A stretch of DNA of 5,757 nucleotides from Bacillota bacterium (GTDB lineage: Bacteria > Bacillota > Clostridia > Christensenellales > Pumilibacteraceae), in NCBI GenBank assembly GCA_009787685.1, contig WQSV01000107.1:1-5757 (forward strand). Reading direction: 5' to 3'. Both the position numbers and the translations under genes were made by a program. The notes beneath the pieces were generated by a model that saw only the letters and a list, made by a program, of their open reading frames with translations, was not told where the DNA came from and ran no database searches. Shown one piece after another: positions 1 to 5,655 of the stretch. Every line of letters starts with the position of its first letter. Position 1 is the stretch's first letter.

Positions 1-234
1 GAGCATTTAGATTTTAAGTTGCCCGAAATTCGCAGATACATGAAACGATTTAAGCACCTTGACTATTCTATAACAAAAAACCGCCAAGCACTCATTGACA
101 CTTTTGTCGATAAGATTTGGCACTATGACGATAAAAACGCAAAAATCCGCTACAAAGTAACGGATTCTAGTGGTTCGTTTTTGAACCGATTGGTGCCCCA
201 CGATTGCTTGACCCAACAGAACAAGTTTTGCTAG
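1..234 (+). CDS. Serine recombinase, C-terminal fragment (5' end outside window)
   Basis: This reading frame is open from the first base, so the 77 residues seen are the tail of a longer gene. The stretch KNRQALIDTFVDKIWHYDDK (fragment residues 26-45) matches the conserved C-terminal motif of large serine recombinases of the resolvase/invertase superfamily found in clostridial transposons and prophages (typically RxxLIDTFVNxIYLYDDK). Those enzymes cut and rejoin DNA at att sites with an N-terminal catalytic serine, which lies off the left edge here. From about residue 58 onward (SGSFLNRLVPHDC...) the protein no longer looks like the family. From position 191 the codons are translated from a non-coding tandem repeat, so the native stop may have been replaced when the element joined this site. 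The gene points toward a tRNA-Leu, consistent with the right end of an integrated element. Whether the gene is intact upstream cannot be seen. The family call is fairly secure; the role of this copy is inferred. Confidence 0.78.
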   Translation, partial: EHLDFKLPEIRRYMKRFKHLDYSITKNRQALIDTFVDKIWHYDDKNAKIRYKVTDSSGSFLNRLVPHDCLTQQNKFC

Positions 235-345
235 CAGTTATCTCACTAGCCCGCGGAGGCACGCCGCTGGTGTCCCAACATCAGTTGACCCAATAGAACC
301 AAGTTCTACTAGCAGTCAACCGACTAGGCTGCCGCGCCACGCGGC
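191..345. repeat. Two tandem ~78-bp units abutting tRNA-Leu 3' end
   Basis: Unit A (191-267, 77 bp) and unit B (268-345, 78 bp) align along nearly their whole length. Both begin TGGTGYCCC and share TTGACCCAAYAGAAC, then AAGTTYTRCTAGCAGT, a CTAG-11 nt-CTAG pair, and a GC-rich hairpin at the end (253-256 with 264-267 in A; GCCGCG 331-336 with CGCGGC 340-345 in B). The next occurrence of the starting motif, at 346, is the complement of the tRNA's CCA end and acceptor stem, so the units look like extra copies of the tRNA 3' end with added sequence. Neither unit folds as a tRNA, because the acceptor stem has no partner. They are visibly GC-richer than the surrounding intergenic DNA. They could be accumulated att sites, a recombinase-binding array or a dispersed repeat family; the sequence does not decide. 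Confidence 0.8.
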
Positions 346-432
346 TGGTGCCCGGGATCGGACTTGAACCGATACGAAGTTTCCTTCCCAGGATTTTAAG
401 TCCTGTGCGTCTGCCGATTCCGCCACCCGGGC
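346..432 (-). tRNA. tRNA-Leu (anticodon UAA), CCA encoded
   Basis: Read on the minus strand, this is a complete class II tRNA of 87 nt including CCA. The acceptor stem GCCCGGG (432-426) pairs with CCCGGGC (356-350), followed by discriminator A (349) and encoded CCA (348-346). The anticodon arm is CAGGA, loop CTTAAAA, TCCTG, which gives anticodon UAA and reads UUA codons. A long variable arm lies between the anticodon and T arms, as expected for tRNA-Leu. The T arm is ATCGG-TTCAAGT-CCGAT. UUA is a major leucine codon in AT-rich genomes, so the gene is probably important. It has its own promoter at 468-496 and no obvious T-run terminator downstream; a GC-rich hairpin (331-345) begins immediately after the CCA. 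The 3' end borders a recombinase-bearing element, a common arrangement for tRNA genes used as integration targets. Confidence 0.96.
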
Positions 433-467
433 ATGAGTTTTGCTTGATTAGTCGACAAATCTTGATT

Positions 468-496
468 ATTTTAACACTTTTTATTAATATTGTAAA
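468..496 (-). promoter_or_regulatory. Sigma-A type promoter for tRNA-Leu
   Basis: On the minus strand a -35 box TTTACA (496-491) and a -10 box TAAAAT (473-468) are separated by exactly 17 bases. TG stands one base before the -10 (GTGTTAAAAT), making it an extended -10. Transcription would begin near 461, about 29 bases before the mature tRNA 5' end at 432. Confidence 0.72.
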
Positions 497-634
497 GGAA
501 ATAAAGGGGAATAAAAGGAAAAAATAGCAAAATTCTTAAAGAGATGAGATTGTTTGTGATTGCTTTTGTCTTAATTTAGTGTCTTTTCAGAAAACAAATA
601 GTTGATTCCACCAAAACTTTTTAGTGAAAAACAT

Positions 635-663
635 TTGATTTTTTTGTTGTGTTGTGGTATTAT
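635..663 (+). promoter_or_regulatory. Promoter for glgB
   Basis: TTGATT (635-640) and TATTAT (658-663) are separated by 17 bases, with TG at 655-656 giving an extended -10 (TGGTATTAT). The expected start near 670 leaves a leader of about 90 nt before the glgB ATG. No clear operator or riboswitch fold is visible in that leader. Confidence 0.68.
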
Positions 664-762
664 GGTGTTGTAATATAGAAAAATGTGGTTGAAATGACAA
701 CAAAGAAGCAACGCAAAACACAAAGAAACGATAACGAAAAAACATAAAGAGAGGAAAATGCT

Positions 763-2610
763 ATGGTTCACAACGCAAAGAAGAAGTTTTGGGATGGGCA
801 GATGACGAATGCTTATGACTATTTTGGCGCTCATTTTGAAGAGGGTGACAAAGATCGAAAATGCACTTTTCGCGTTTGGGCACCGAATGCAAAAGAGGTT
901 TATCTTGTTGGCGAATTTAACGGGTGGCAAGACACTTTGATGAATTGGGATGACGGCATTTGGTCAATAGAGATTTCTGGTGTCAAAGAATATCAGTGCT
1001 ACAAATATGTCATCGTCACGTATGACGGAAAAAAACTTTATAAGTGCGACCCTTACGCATTTCATGCTGAAACCATAACCGCGAACAATTCAAAAGTTGT
1101 CGACCTCAAGAAATTGAAGTGGACGGATGATGAGTGGATGGAATCGAAATCAGAGTCCTATAACAAGCCAATGAATATTTATGAAGTCCACATTGGTTCA
1201 TGGCGAAAATATCCCGATGGTCAAAACTTTTCCTATCGCAAATTTGCAGATGAAATAACAGAATATCTTGTTGACATGGCCTATACCCATATTGAATTGA
1301 TGGGTATTGCCGAGCATCCTTTTGATGGCTCATGGGGTTATCAAGTCACGGGATATTATGCCCCAACTTCGCGTTATGGTTCTCCCGAAGACTTTGCGTA
1401 TTTGGTGGACAAGCTCCACAACGCAGGAATCGGAATCATTCTCGACTGGGTTCCGGGGCATTTTCCGAAAGATGAACATGGACTTTTTGAGTTCGACGGC
1501 GGGCCACTCTATGAACCGAATGATCCGCTCAAAAAAGAACACCTTGAATGGGGAACAAGATGTTTTGACTACTCTCGCGGAGAAGTTCTCAGCTTCCTCA
1601 TCTCAAACGCACTCTATTGGCTTGATGTTTTCCACATTGACGGACTTCGGGTTGATGCGGTTGCAAGCATGCTATATCTTGATTACAACCGTGAACACTA
1701 TCGTCCAAACGCTGGAGGAGGACGTGAAAGCGATGAGGCGGTCGAATTCCTCAAACGTCTCAACACCCAAGTCTTCTCTCGCCACCCACATGCGTTGATG
1801 ATTGCGGAAGAGTCAACCGCATGGGCAGGGGTAACAAAACCTGTCCACATGGGTGGATTAGGTTTCAACTACAAATGGAACATGGGCTGGATGAACGACA
1901 CTTTGCGCTATGTCGCGGAAGACCCAATGCACAGAAGCTATCATCATGACAAAATAACTTTCTCAATGGTCTATGCTTTCACTGAAAATTTTATTTTGCC
2001 AATTTCTCACGACGAAGTTGTCCATGGAAAGGGAAGCCTTGTCAACAAAATGCCGGGAGACTTGGAAGGAAAGCTGGCTGGCTGGCGGAATTACTTGATG
2101 TATATGTTTTCTCATCCGGGGAAAAAAATAACATTCATGGGAACAGAGTTTGCTCAGTTTTCCGAATGGAACTATTCAAAAGAATTGGACTGGGGGCTCT
2201 TGTCACTTCCAAAACACAAAAACGCGCAACATTTCATGAAAGTTTTGAACAGGCTCTATCGCAACAACAAAGAATTTTATGAAATCGAAAACAGTTGGGA
2301 TGGTTTTCGTTGGATAACAACCGATGACAGAGCAGGGAACGTCGTCGCCTTTGAAAGAAAAAGCGGCGAAGATGAAATAATTGTTTGCATATTCAACTTT
2401 TCTGGAAGCACTTGGAAAAACTATCGTCTTGGTTGTTCCCGTGGAGAATACGAAATAATGCTCGAAAGCTCTCGCGATCTCATCGAGGGCTACACCACAA
2501 AAAAAACCAAAACCCTCAAAACCGAACAAATCGAAAGCCATTCTTTTACCGACAGTCTAATGCTCGACATCAAGCCAATGAGCGGACTGTTCCTAAAAAG
2601 AAAGAAGTAG
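763..2610 (+). CDS. glgB: 1,4-alpha-glucan (glycogen) branching enzyme, GH13
   Basis: GlgB (EC 2.4.1.18) cuts alpha-1,4 chains and re-joins them as alpha-1,6 branches during cytosolic glycogen synthesis. The 615-residue product has an N-terminal CBM48 module (about 20-110, with FRVWAPNAKEVYLVGEFNGW), a GH13 barrel (about 140-500) and a C-terminal beta domain ending LFLKRKK. Conserved regions are DWVPGHF (228-234), DGLRVDAV (293-300, nucleophile D298), IAEEST (347-352, acid/base Glu, most likely E349) and SHDEVVHGKGS (415-425, transition-state D417). All catalytic residues are present. It is shorter than the ~730-residue enterobacterial enzyme because the extra N1 domain is absent, as in many Gram-positive forms. 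GAGAGG (749-754) sits 8 bases before ATG 763; the ATG at 758 is in another frame and too close. It has its own promoter and terminator, and no other glg gene is adjacent. Confidence 0.97.
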   Translation: MVHNAKKKFWDGQMTNAYDYFGAHFEEGDKDRKCTFRVWAPNAKEVYLVGEFNGWQDTLMNWDDGIWSIEISGVKEYQCYKYVIVTYDGKKLYKCDPYAFHAETITANNSKVVDLKKLKWTDDEWMESKSESYNKPMNIYEVHIGSWRKYPDGQNFSYRKFADEITEYLVDMAYTHIELMGIAEHPFDGSWGYQVTGYYAPTSRYGSPEDFAYLVDKLHNAGIGIILDWVPGHFPKDEHGLFEFDGGPLYEPNDPLKKEHLEWGTRCFDYSRGEVLSFLISNALYWLDVFHIDGLRVDAVASMLYLDYNREHYRPNAGGGRESDEAVEFLKRLNTQVFSRHPHALMIAEESTAWAGVTKPVHMGGLGFNYKWNMGWMNDTLRYVAEDPMHRSYHHDKITFSMVYAFTENFILPISHDEVVHGKGSLVNKMPGDLEGKLAGWRNYLMYMFSHPGKKITFMGTEFAQFSEWNYSKELDWGLLSLPKHKNAQHFMKVLNRLYRNNKEFYEIENSWDGFRWITTDDRAGNVVAFERKSGEDEIIVCIFNFSGSTWKNYRLGCSRGEYEIMLESSRDLIEGYTTKKTKTLKTEQIESHSFTDSLMLDIKPMSGLFLKRKK

Positions 2611-2658
2611 GATTAAAGCAGAATCAAAATTTAACCGAATATTTAATCAACTTAACAA

Positions 2659-2696
2659 AAAACTCGGACAAAAAACTTCGTCCGAGTTTTTTGTTT
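2659..2696 (+). terminator. Rho-independent terminator of glgB
   Basis: AAAACTCGGAC (2659-2669) pairs perfectly with GTCCGAGTTTT (2680-2690) around a 10-base loop, and six Ts follow at 2687-2692. The stem begins 48 bases after the glgB stop. The A-run on its left means it could also work for minus-strand transcripts. Confidence 0.93.
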
Positions 2697-2707
2697 CAAT
2701 AAAACAT

Positions 2708-2787
2708 CTCACAACTCTATCCTCTATTTTAAAAACAAATATCTTATGCTATCAATAAATAAAATATTTGAAGATTGTGAGTTTTTT
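2708..2787 (+). other. Nested AT-rich inverted repeat ending in T6
   Basis: CTCACAA (2708-2714) pairs with TTGTGAG (2775-2781). Inside it, CAAATAT (2736-2742) pairs with ATATTTG (2764-2770), and TTTTTT follows at 2782-2787. It could be a back-up terminator, the 3' end of a small RNA, or chance in AT-rich DNA. No gene is visible in it. Confidence 0.3.
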
Positions 2788-2860
2788 GCGTGTTGCAAGA
2801 CACTGTCTGCCCGTCAGCTTTGTGGATATAGCTCGTCATTGAGTTGGCGCCTTTTTTTAG
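2788..2860. other. GC-richer palindrome-dense island, function unknown
   Basis: This stretch stands out from the very AT-rich spacer. It holds a 5-bp stem capped by GCAA (GTGTT 2790-2794, GACAC 2799-2803), an overlapping AGACA-C-TGTCT palindrome (2798-2808), AGCT pairs (2816-2819, 2830-2833) flanked by direct CGTCA copies (2812-2816, 2834-2838), and GGCGCC followed by seven Ts (2846-2858). I see no credible coding frame. A dispersed repeat or small-RNA remnant is possible. The remaining spacer, 2861-2938, is plain AT-rich DNA. Confidence 0.35.
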
Positions 2861-2938
2861 ACTCAGCAAATATCTTCATAATTATATTTTAGAAAAAAAT
2901 TCAACAGAAATCTATTGATATATTTGTCTTGAAAATGT

Positions 2939-2967
2939 TTGCAATATTATTTTTTTTGTGATATAAT
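2939..2967 (+). promoter_or_regulatory. Promoter for the acyl-ACP thioesterase gene
   Basis: TTGCAA (2939-2944) and a perfect TATAAT (2962-2967) are separated by 17 bases, with an extended TG at 2959-2960. The start expected near 2974 gives a short leader of about 25 nt. Confidence 0.8.
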
Positions 2968-2998
2968 CAAAAACACACAACAAATGGAAATTTAACAA

Positions 2999-3730
2999 AT
3001 GAAGTACTCTTTTCCCTACACCATTCGAAATTCAGATCTTGATTTTGGTTTGAAAATAAAGCCATCGGCTGTTCTTGACATATTTCAAGAAGCTGCTACT
3101 TTGCATGCAGCAAGCGTTGGAATGACTCATGAGCAAATGAGGGAAAAAGGGCTTTTTTGGATCTTGTCGCGCATTGCGTTCAAAATAAAAACTCATCCAG
3201 CAAGGTTTGAAACACTGCATGTTGAAACATGGCCACTGACCCCGCAAAGTGTTGCGACACGGAGAGAGTATGTCGTTCGAAACAGCAAAGGCGAAATCAT
3301 GATAGAAGGGAGTGCAAGATGGGTTTTGATTGATGTGAAAACCATGAAAATTGCAAAATTGAAAGTGACTGACCTAGCAAATCTTTTCGGAGTTTTTGGG
3401 GAGGGAGAAGGGCTTGAGGGTGGGGCTATTCAAGTTCAATCCGTAACACCATCGCTAAAAAACAAAATTCACAAATTGCACTCGACCTATTCTGATCTGG
3501 ATGTTAATATGCATGTTAACAACATTCGTTACGCAGAATACCTCTATGACGCACTCGGGGAATATGAAATCAGACAGGGAGTAAAATCTTTGCACATCAA
3601 CTATCTCGCCGAACTGACTGCGAAAAAAGAGGTCGTTTTGAAAATAGAGAAAAAAGGCAACATAATGATAGTCGAAGGAACAAGTGGAATAAACATAGTC
3701 TTCCGTGCCCAAATTGAATTGGGAAATTAA
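2999..3730 (+). CDS. Acyl-ACP thioesterase (FatA/FatB-like double hotdog)
   Basis: The 243-residue product matches the bacterial acyl-ACP thioesterase family (PF01643), which hydrolyses acyl-ACP in the cytosol and releases free fatty acids. It has two hotdog halves: residues 1-125, with the helix EAATLHAASVG (31-41), and about 150-243, with SDLDVNMHVNNIRYAEYL (165-182). In the latter, D168, N170 and H172 match the catalytic D-x-N-x-H of plant FatB. A later Glu, E205 in NYLAEL, fits the FatB Glu, while the neighbouring plant Cys is Leu206. Length is typical for bacterial members. An in-frame stop at 2993 precedes ATG 2999, so this start is the first possible one; the Shine-Dalgarno is weak (GGAAA, 2986-2990). 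A tiny frame (Met-Glu-Ile-stop) lies just upstream at 2984. The gene is transcribed alone and has no lipid-synthesis neighbours here. The family is secure; chain-length preference cannot be read. Confidence 0.93.
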   Translation: MKYSFPYTIRNSDLDFGLKIKPSAVLDIFQEAATLHAASVGMTHEQMREKGLFWILSRIAFKIKTHPARFETLHVETWPLTPQSVATRREYVVRNSKGEIMIEGSARWVLIDVKTMKIAKLKVTDLANLFGVFGEGEGLEGGAIQVQSVTPSLKNKIHKLHSTYSDLDVNMHVNNIRYAEYLYDALGEYEIRQGVKSLHINYLAELTAKKEVVLKIEKKGNIMIVEGTSGINIVFRAQIELGN

Positions 3731-3748
3731 AAAATCTTTTGGTCAACG

Positions 3749-3784
3749 AAAGACGAGAGCAATAATAATGCTTTCGTCTTTTTT
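3749..3784 (+). terminator. Rho-independent terminator of the thioesterase gene
   Basis: AAAGACGAGAGCA (3749-3761) pairs with TGCTTTCGTCTTT (3769-3781) as a 13-bp stem with one G-U pair and a 7-base loop (ATAATAA), followed by a T-run to 3784. It lies 18 bases after the stop codon. Confidence 0.94.
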
Positions 3785-3827
3785 GATTAATCATCAATAA
3801 TTTTCTTTTTTTTGCTCATTCTATAAG

Positions 3828-3836
3828 TGTTAAAAT
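3828..3836 (+). promoter_or_regulatory. Extended -10 promoter element for the lipoprotein gene
   Basis: TGTTAAAAT (TG at 3828-3829, TAAAAT 3831-3836) matches the extended -10 of the tRNA-Leu promoter; the two share AAGTGTTAAAAT. No good -35 lies at 17 bases (only a T-run); TTGCTC at 3812 is only 13 bases away. Transcription would start near 3843, giving a leader of about 57 nt. Confidence 0.52.
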
Positions 3837-3871
3837 GTCTGGATTGGTTTTTTAAATCTTGTCCGACAGAA

Positions 3872-3893
3872 GGAGTCAAAGACTCCAAAGGAG
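3872..3893 (+). promoter_or_regulatory. Shine-Dalgarno with two competing hairpins
   Basis: The true ribosome-binding site AAAGGAG (3887-3893) is 6 bases before ATG 3900. Just upstream, GGAGTC (3872-3877) and GACTCC (3881-3886) form a perfect 6-bp stem with an AAA loop, which leaves the Shine-Dalgarno free. CTCC (3883-3886) can instead pair with GGAG (3890-3893) of the Shine-Dalgarno across another AAA loop. The two folds exclude each other. This is visible in the sequence; regulation by it is inference. Confidence 0.6.
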
Positions 3894-3899
3894 AAAAGA

Positions 3900-5573
3900 A
3901 TGAAGAAAATAAAAATATTGTTTGCAGTGGTTTTAGTGTTTGCTCTCTCACTTGCAGTTTTGACTGCTTGTCCCAGTGTCTACACTAATCACACTGTGAA
4001 CTGGACTGCAACTGGCGCGACTGTCAACGCGACAGTTGACGGCAGTGCAATTGTTAGTGGAGCGGACGTTCGCCAAGGTTCAAACATCGCTTTTTCATGG
4101 GCAACGCCAGCTGAGGGGTATCGCATGAGAATAACAGTTGGTTCAAACGCCCCAACTTATCATGAAAGAGGGGTCACCACTTGGACTCACTCAAACTTGA
4201 GGGCAAACGCAACAATTGTGTTTGCAGTTGTTCCAGTCGCGACTGAAGAAACCCCGGGATACCCAGAACCGGGTGAGCCTGAACCGGGTGAGCCGGGAAC
4301 TCCAGATGAAGTCACAACAACAATCTGGATCTACAACACCAATAACCATTTCAACATTCCCCACATTCATGCGTGGCATGGCACTCCAGCGACAAACATC
4401 TTCGGCTCACTTCAAGAAATGAGACCAATGGTTCGTGACGGCGAAACAAATTGGTGGTCATTAACATTCGAACATGACCCAAGACCCGACAATCTTCCTC
4501 ATTATTCTGGAAATCCATTCCACTTCCAAGTTTGGAGCGATATGTATGAGGCAGGTGGAAACAATATCTATTTCCAATCGTCTTATCATATTTGGCAAAC
4601 CAACAACTATTTCCAACTTCTTTCAAATCCAAACAGACTTGTGAGATTAGCAGAAAGAGTTGTTGAAACTCCAACCCCAGTCCACACCAATCTAATCGAA
4701 GGAGTTCGCGAACAACGCGCTCCGTCAACAAGCTTCTATGGCGTCGTTTCAGCAGAAATTGAAGAGAACGAACTTGAAGTCACTGTCTCGCATTTGGCAA
4801 CCCAAATCGCTGTCAACTTCATTCGTGCCGAAGGTCTTCTTGGGAACAACTTCAACATCACGAGCGGAGACGTTGTTATTCATGCTTATGAACTAAGAGG
4901 GCAAGGGGATTCGCGCGAATTCCGCCGCTTCGGTTCAACTGACGACAATGCTTGGATAGCGACTCGTCCAACTCAAGCAGCGTTTGTTTATGAAGGTCAC
5001 TTTGGAAACGATTTCTACATCGTTATCAACGCTTTCAACAGAAGCATTCCACTAACAATCAACGGCGCTGATGGAAGCACAACACAAGTCAAAATCGACA
5101 TCACGGTCGAGCCTCTGATTGATTCAGTTCGTGGCGCAGTCGCTGGTTCAAACAACTTCTATGAACTTGACTACACAGTCGACAGAAACATCGTGAACGT
5201 GACAACAAGAGAAAACCAAGACAGAATCGCTGTCAACTTCAACAGAATAGATGGCATGCTCGGAGAAGATTTCTCCTTCCGCGCAAGAGTCAGTGACGGG
5301 GATTGGATTGAAAACGGAAGAGCGCTTGAAATGAACGCAAACCGACAATTCAGAATCTATGGAACAGACGGAGAATTCGTTGCAGAAAACGACAGATTTG
5401 ATGAGTTTGGAAACTTCGTAATGTTTGCTTATTCTGAAGATGGCTACTTCGGTAACGATTTCTATATCATTCTAAACGCTCCCGACAACCGTTCAATTGA
5501 AATCGAATTCACTTTCAACGACGGAAGAACATTCTCAGCAATCATTAATATCACAGTCCCAGTAACAGTTTAA
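3900..5573 (+). CDS. Large secreted lipoprotein with beta-rich domains
   Basis: The 557-residue product begins with a lipoprotein signal peptide: MKKIK, a hydrophobic core, then lipobox LTAC with Cys24 as the lipidated residue, so the mature protein should be anchored on the outer membrane face. Residues about 30-112 (TVNWTATGATVNATVDGSA...) resemble the bacterial beta-repeat domains of gut surface proteins (InlB B-repeat-like). A Pro/Gly/Glu linker with repeated PEPGE follows (118-136). Residues 138-245 (IWIYNTNN, HIHAWHG, NWWSLTF, IYFQSS...QTNNYFQL) loosely recall CBM25/26 starch-binding modules; this is tentative. The rest is a tandem pair of similar domains (279-403 and 420-553) that I do not recognise. 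No catalytic motif is evident, suggesting binding or adhesion. ATG 3900 has a strong Shine-Dalgarno. The gene is monocistronic, with its own terminator. Lipoprotein call secure; function unknown. Confidence 0.88.
   Translation: MKKIKILFAVVLVFALSLAVLTACPSVYTNHTVNWTATGATVNATVDGSAIVSGADVRQGSNIAFSWATPAEGYRMRITVGSNAPTYHERGVTTWTHSNLRANATIVFAVVPVATEETPGYPEPGEPEPGEPGTPDEVTTTIWIYNTNNHFNIPHIHAWHGTPATNIFGSLQEMRPMVRDGETNWWSLTFEHDPRPDNLPHYSGNPFHFQVWSDMYEAGGNNIYFQSSYHIWQTNNYFQLLSNPNRLVRLAERVVETPTPVHTNLIEGVREQRAPSTSFYGVVSAEIEENELEVTVSHLATQIAVNFIRAEGLLGNNFNITSGDVVIHAYELRGQGDSREFRRFGSTDDNAWIATRPTQAAFVYEGHFGNDFYIVINAFNRSIPLTINGADGSTTQVKIDITVEPLIDSVRGAVAGSNNFYELDYTVDRNIVNVTTRENQDRIAVNFNRIDGMLGEDFSFRARVSDGDWIENGRALEMNANRQFRIYGTDGEFVAENDRFDEFGNFVMFAYSEDGYFGNDFYIILNAPDNRSIEIEFTFNDGRTFSAIINITVPVTV
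4734..5558 (+). repeat. Tandem duplicated domain inside the lipoprotein gene
   Basis: Copy 1 (codons for residues 279-403, positions 4734-5108) and copy 2 (residues 420-553, positions 5157-5558) align. IAVNFIRAEGLLGNNF matches IAVNFNRIDGMLGEDF, and FGNDFYIVINAFNRSI matches FGNDFYIILNAPDNRSI, each followed by a strand ending ITV. The copies are diverged at the protein level but conserve these two blocks, which suggests an old duplication of a beta-sandwich-like unit. Confidence 0.82.
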
Positions 5574-5585
5574 AAATTACTTTGA

Positions 5586-5637
5586 AAAAACAGCTATTTT
5601 AGAAACAGATAAAATAGCTGTTTTTCTATTTTTTTCA
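5586..5637 (+). terminator. Rho-independent terminator of the lipoprotein gene
   Basis: AAAAACAGCTATTTT (5586-5600) pairs perfectly over 15 bp with AAAATAGCTGTTTTT (5611-5625) around a 10-base loop, with a T-rich tail (to 5637). It starts 13 bases after the stop and could work in both directions. Confidence 0.93.
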
Positions 5638-5655
5638 AAAAATATTTTCAAAAAG

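Larger units (their letters stand above)
433..762. other. Divergent intergenic region between tRNA-Leu and glgB
   Basis: This 330-base AT-rich stretch contains the minus-strand tRNA promoter (468-496), the plus-strand glgB promoter (635-663) and the glgB leader. Positions 497-634 are purine-rich and then T-rich; I see no gene, hairpin terminator or repeat there. A hydrophobic minus-strand frame crosses part of it, but has no ribosome-binding site and overlaps glgB, so it is not called. Confidence 0.6.

Noticed and set aside
191..345. Units A and B as additional or degenerate tRNA genes
   Set aside because: They end like a tRNA on the minus strand (CACCA), but no 5' strand pairs with that end and no anticodon arm is present.
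571..930. 119-residue minus-strand reading frame opposite the glgB promoter and 5' end
   Set aside because: Its hydrophobic composition follows from AT-rich DNA; it has no ribosome-binding site and overlaps the well-supported glgB.
1307..1798. 163-residue plus-strand frame within glgB
   Set aside because: It is an alternate frame of the conserved GH13 catalytic region, with no independent start signal.
2385..2702. 105-residue plus-strand frame spanning the glgB 3' end and terminator
   Set aside because: It reads through the terminator hairpin and most of it is out-of-frame glgB sequence.
3784..3793. TGATTAATCA perfect palindrome as an operator upstream of the lipoprotein promoter
   Set aside because: It overlaps the tail of the thioesterase terminator and is a short AT-rich palindrome likely to occur by chance; no second copy supports it.
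4351..4731. 126-residue minus-strand frame inside the lipoprotein gene
   Set aside because: It lies wholly antisense to a clear gene, and has no family resemblance or translation signals.
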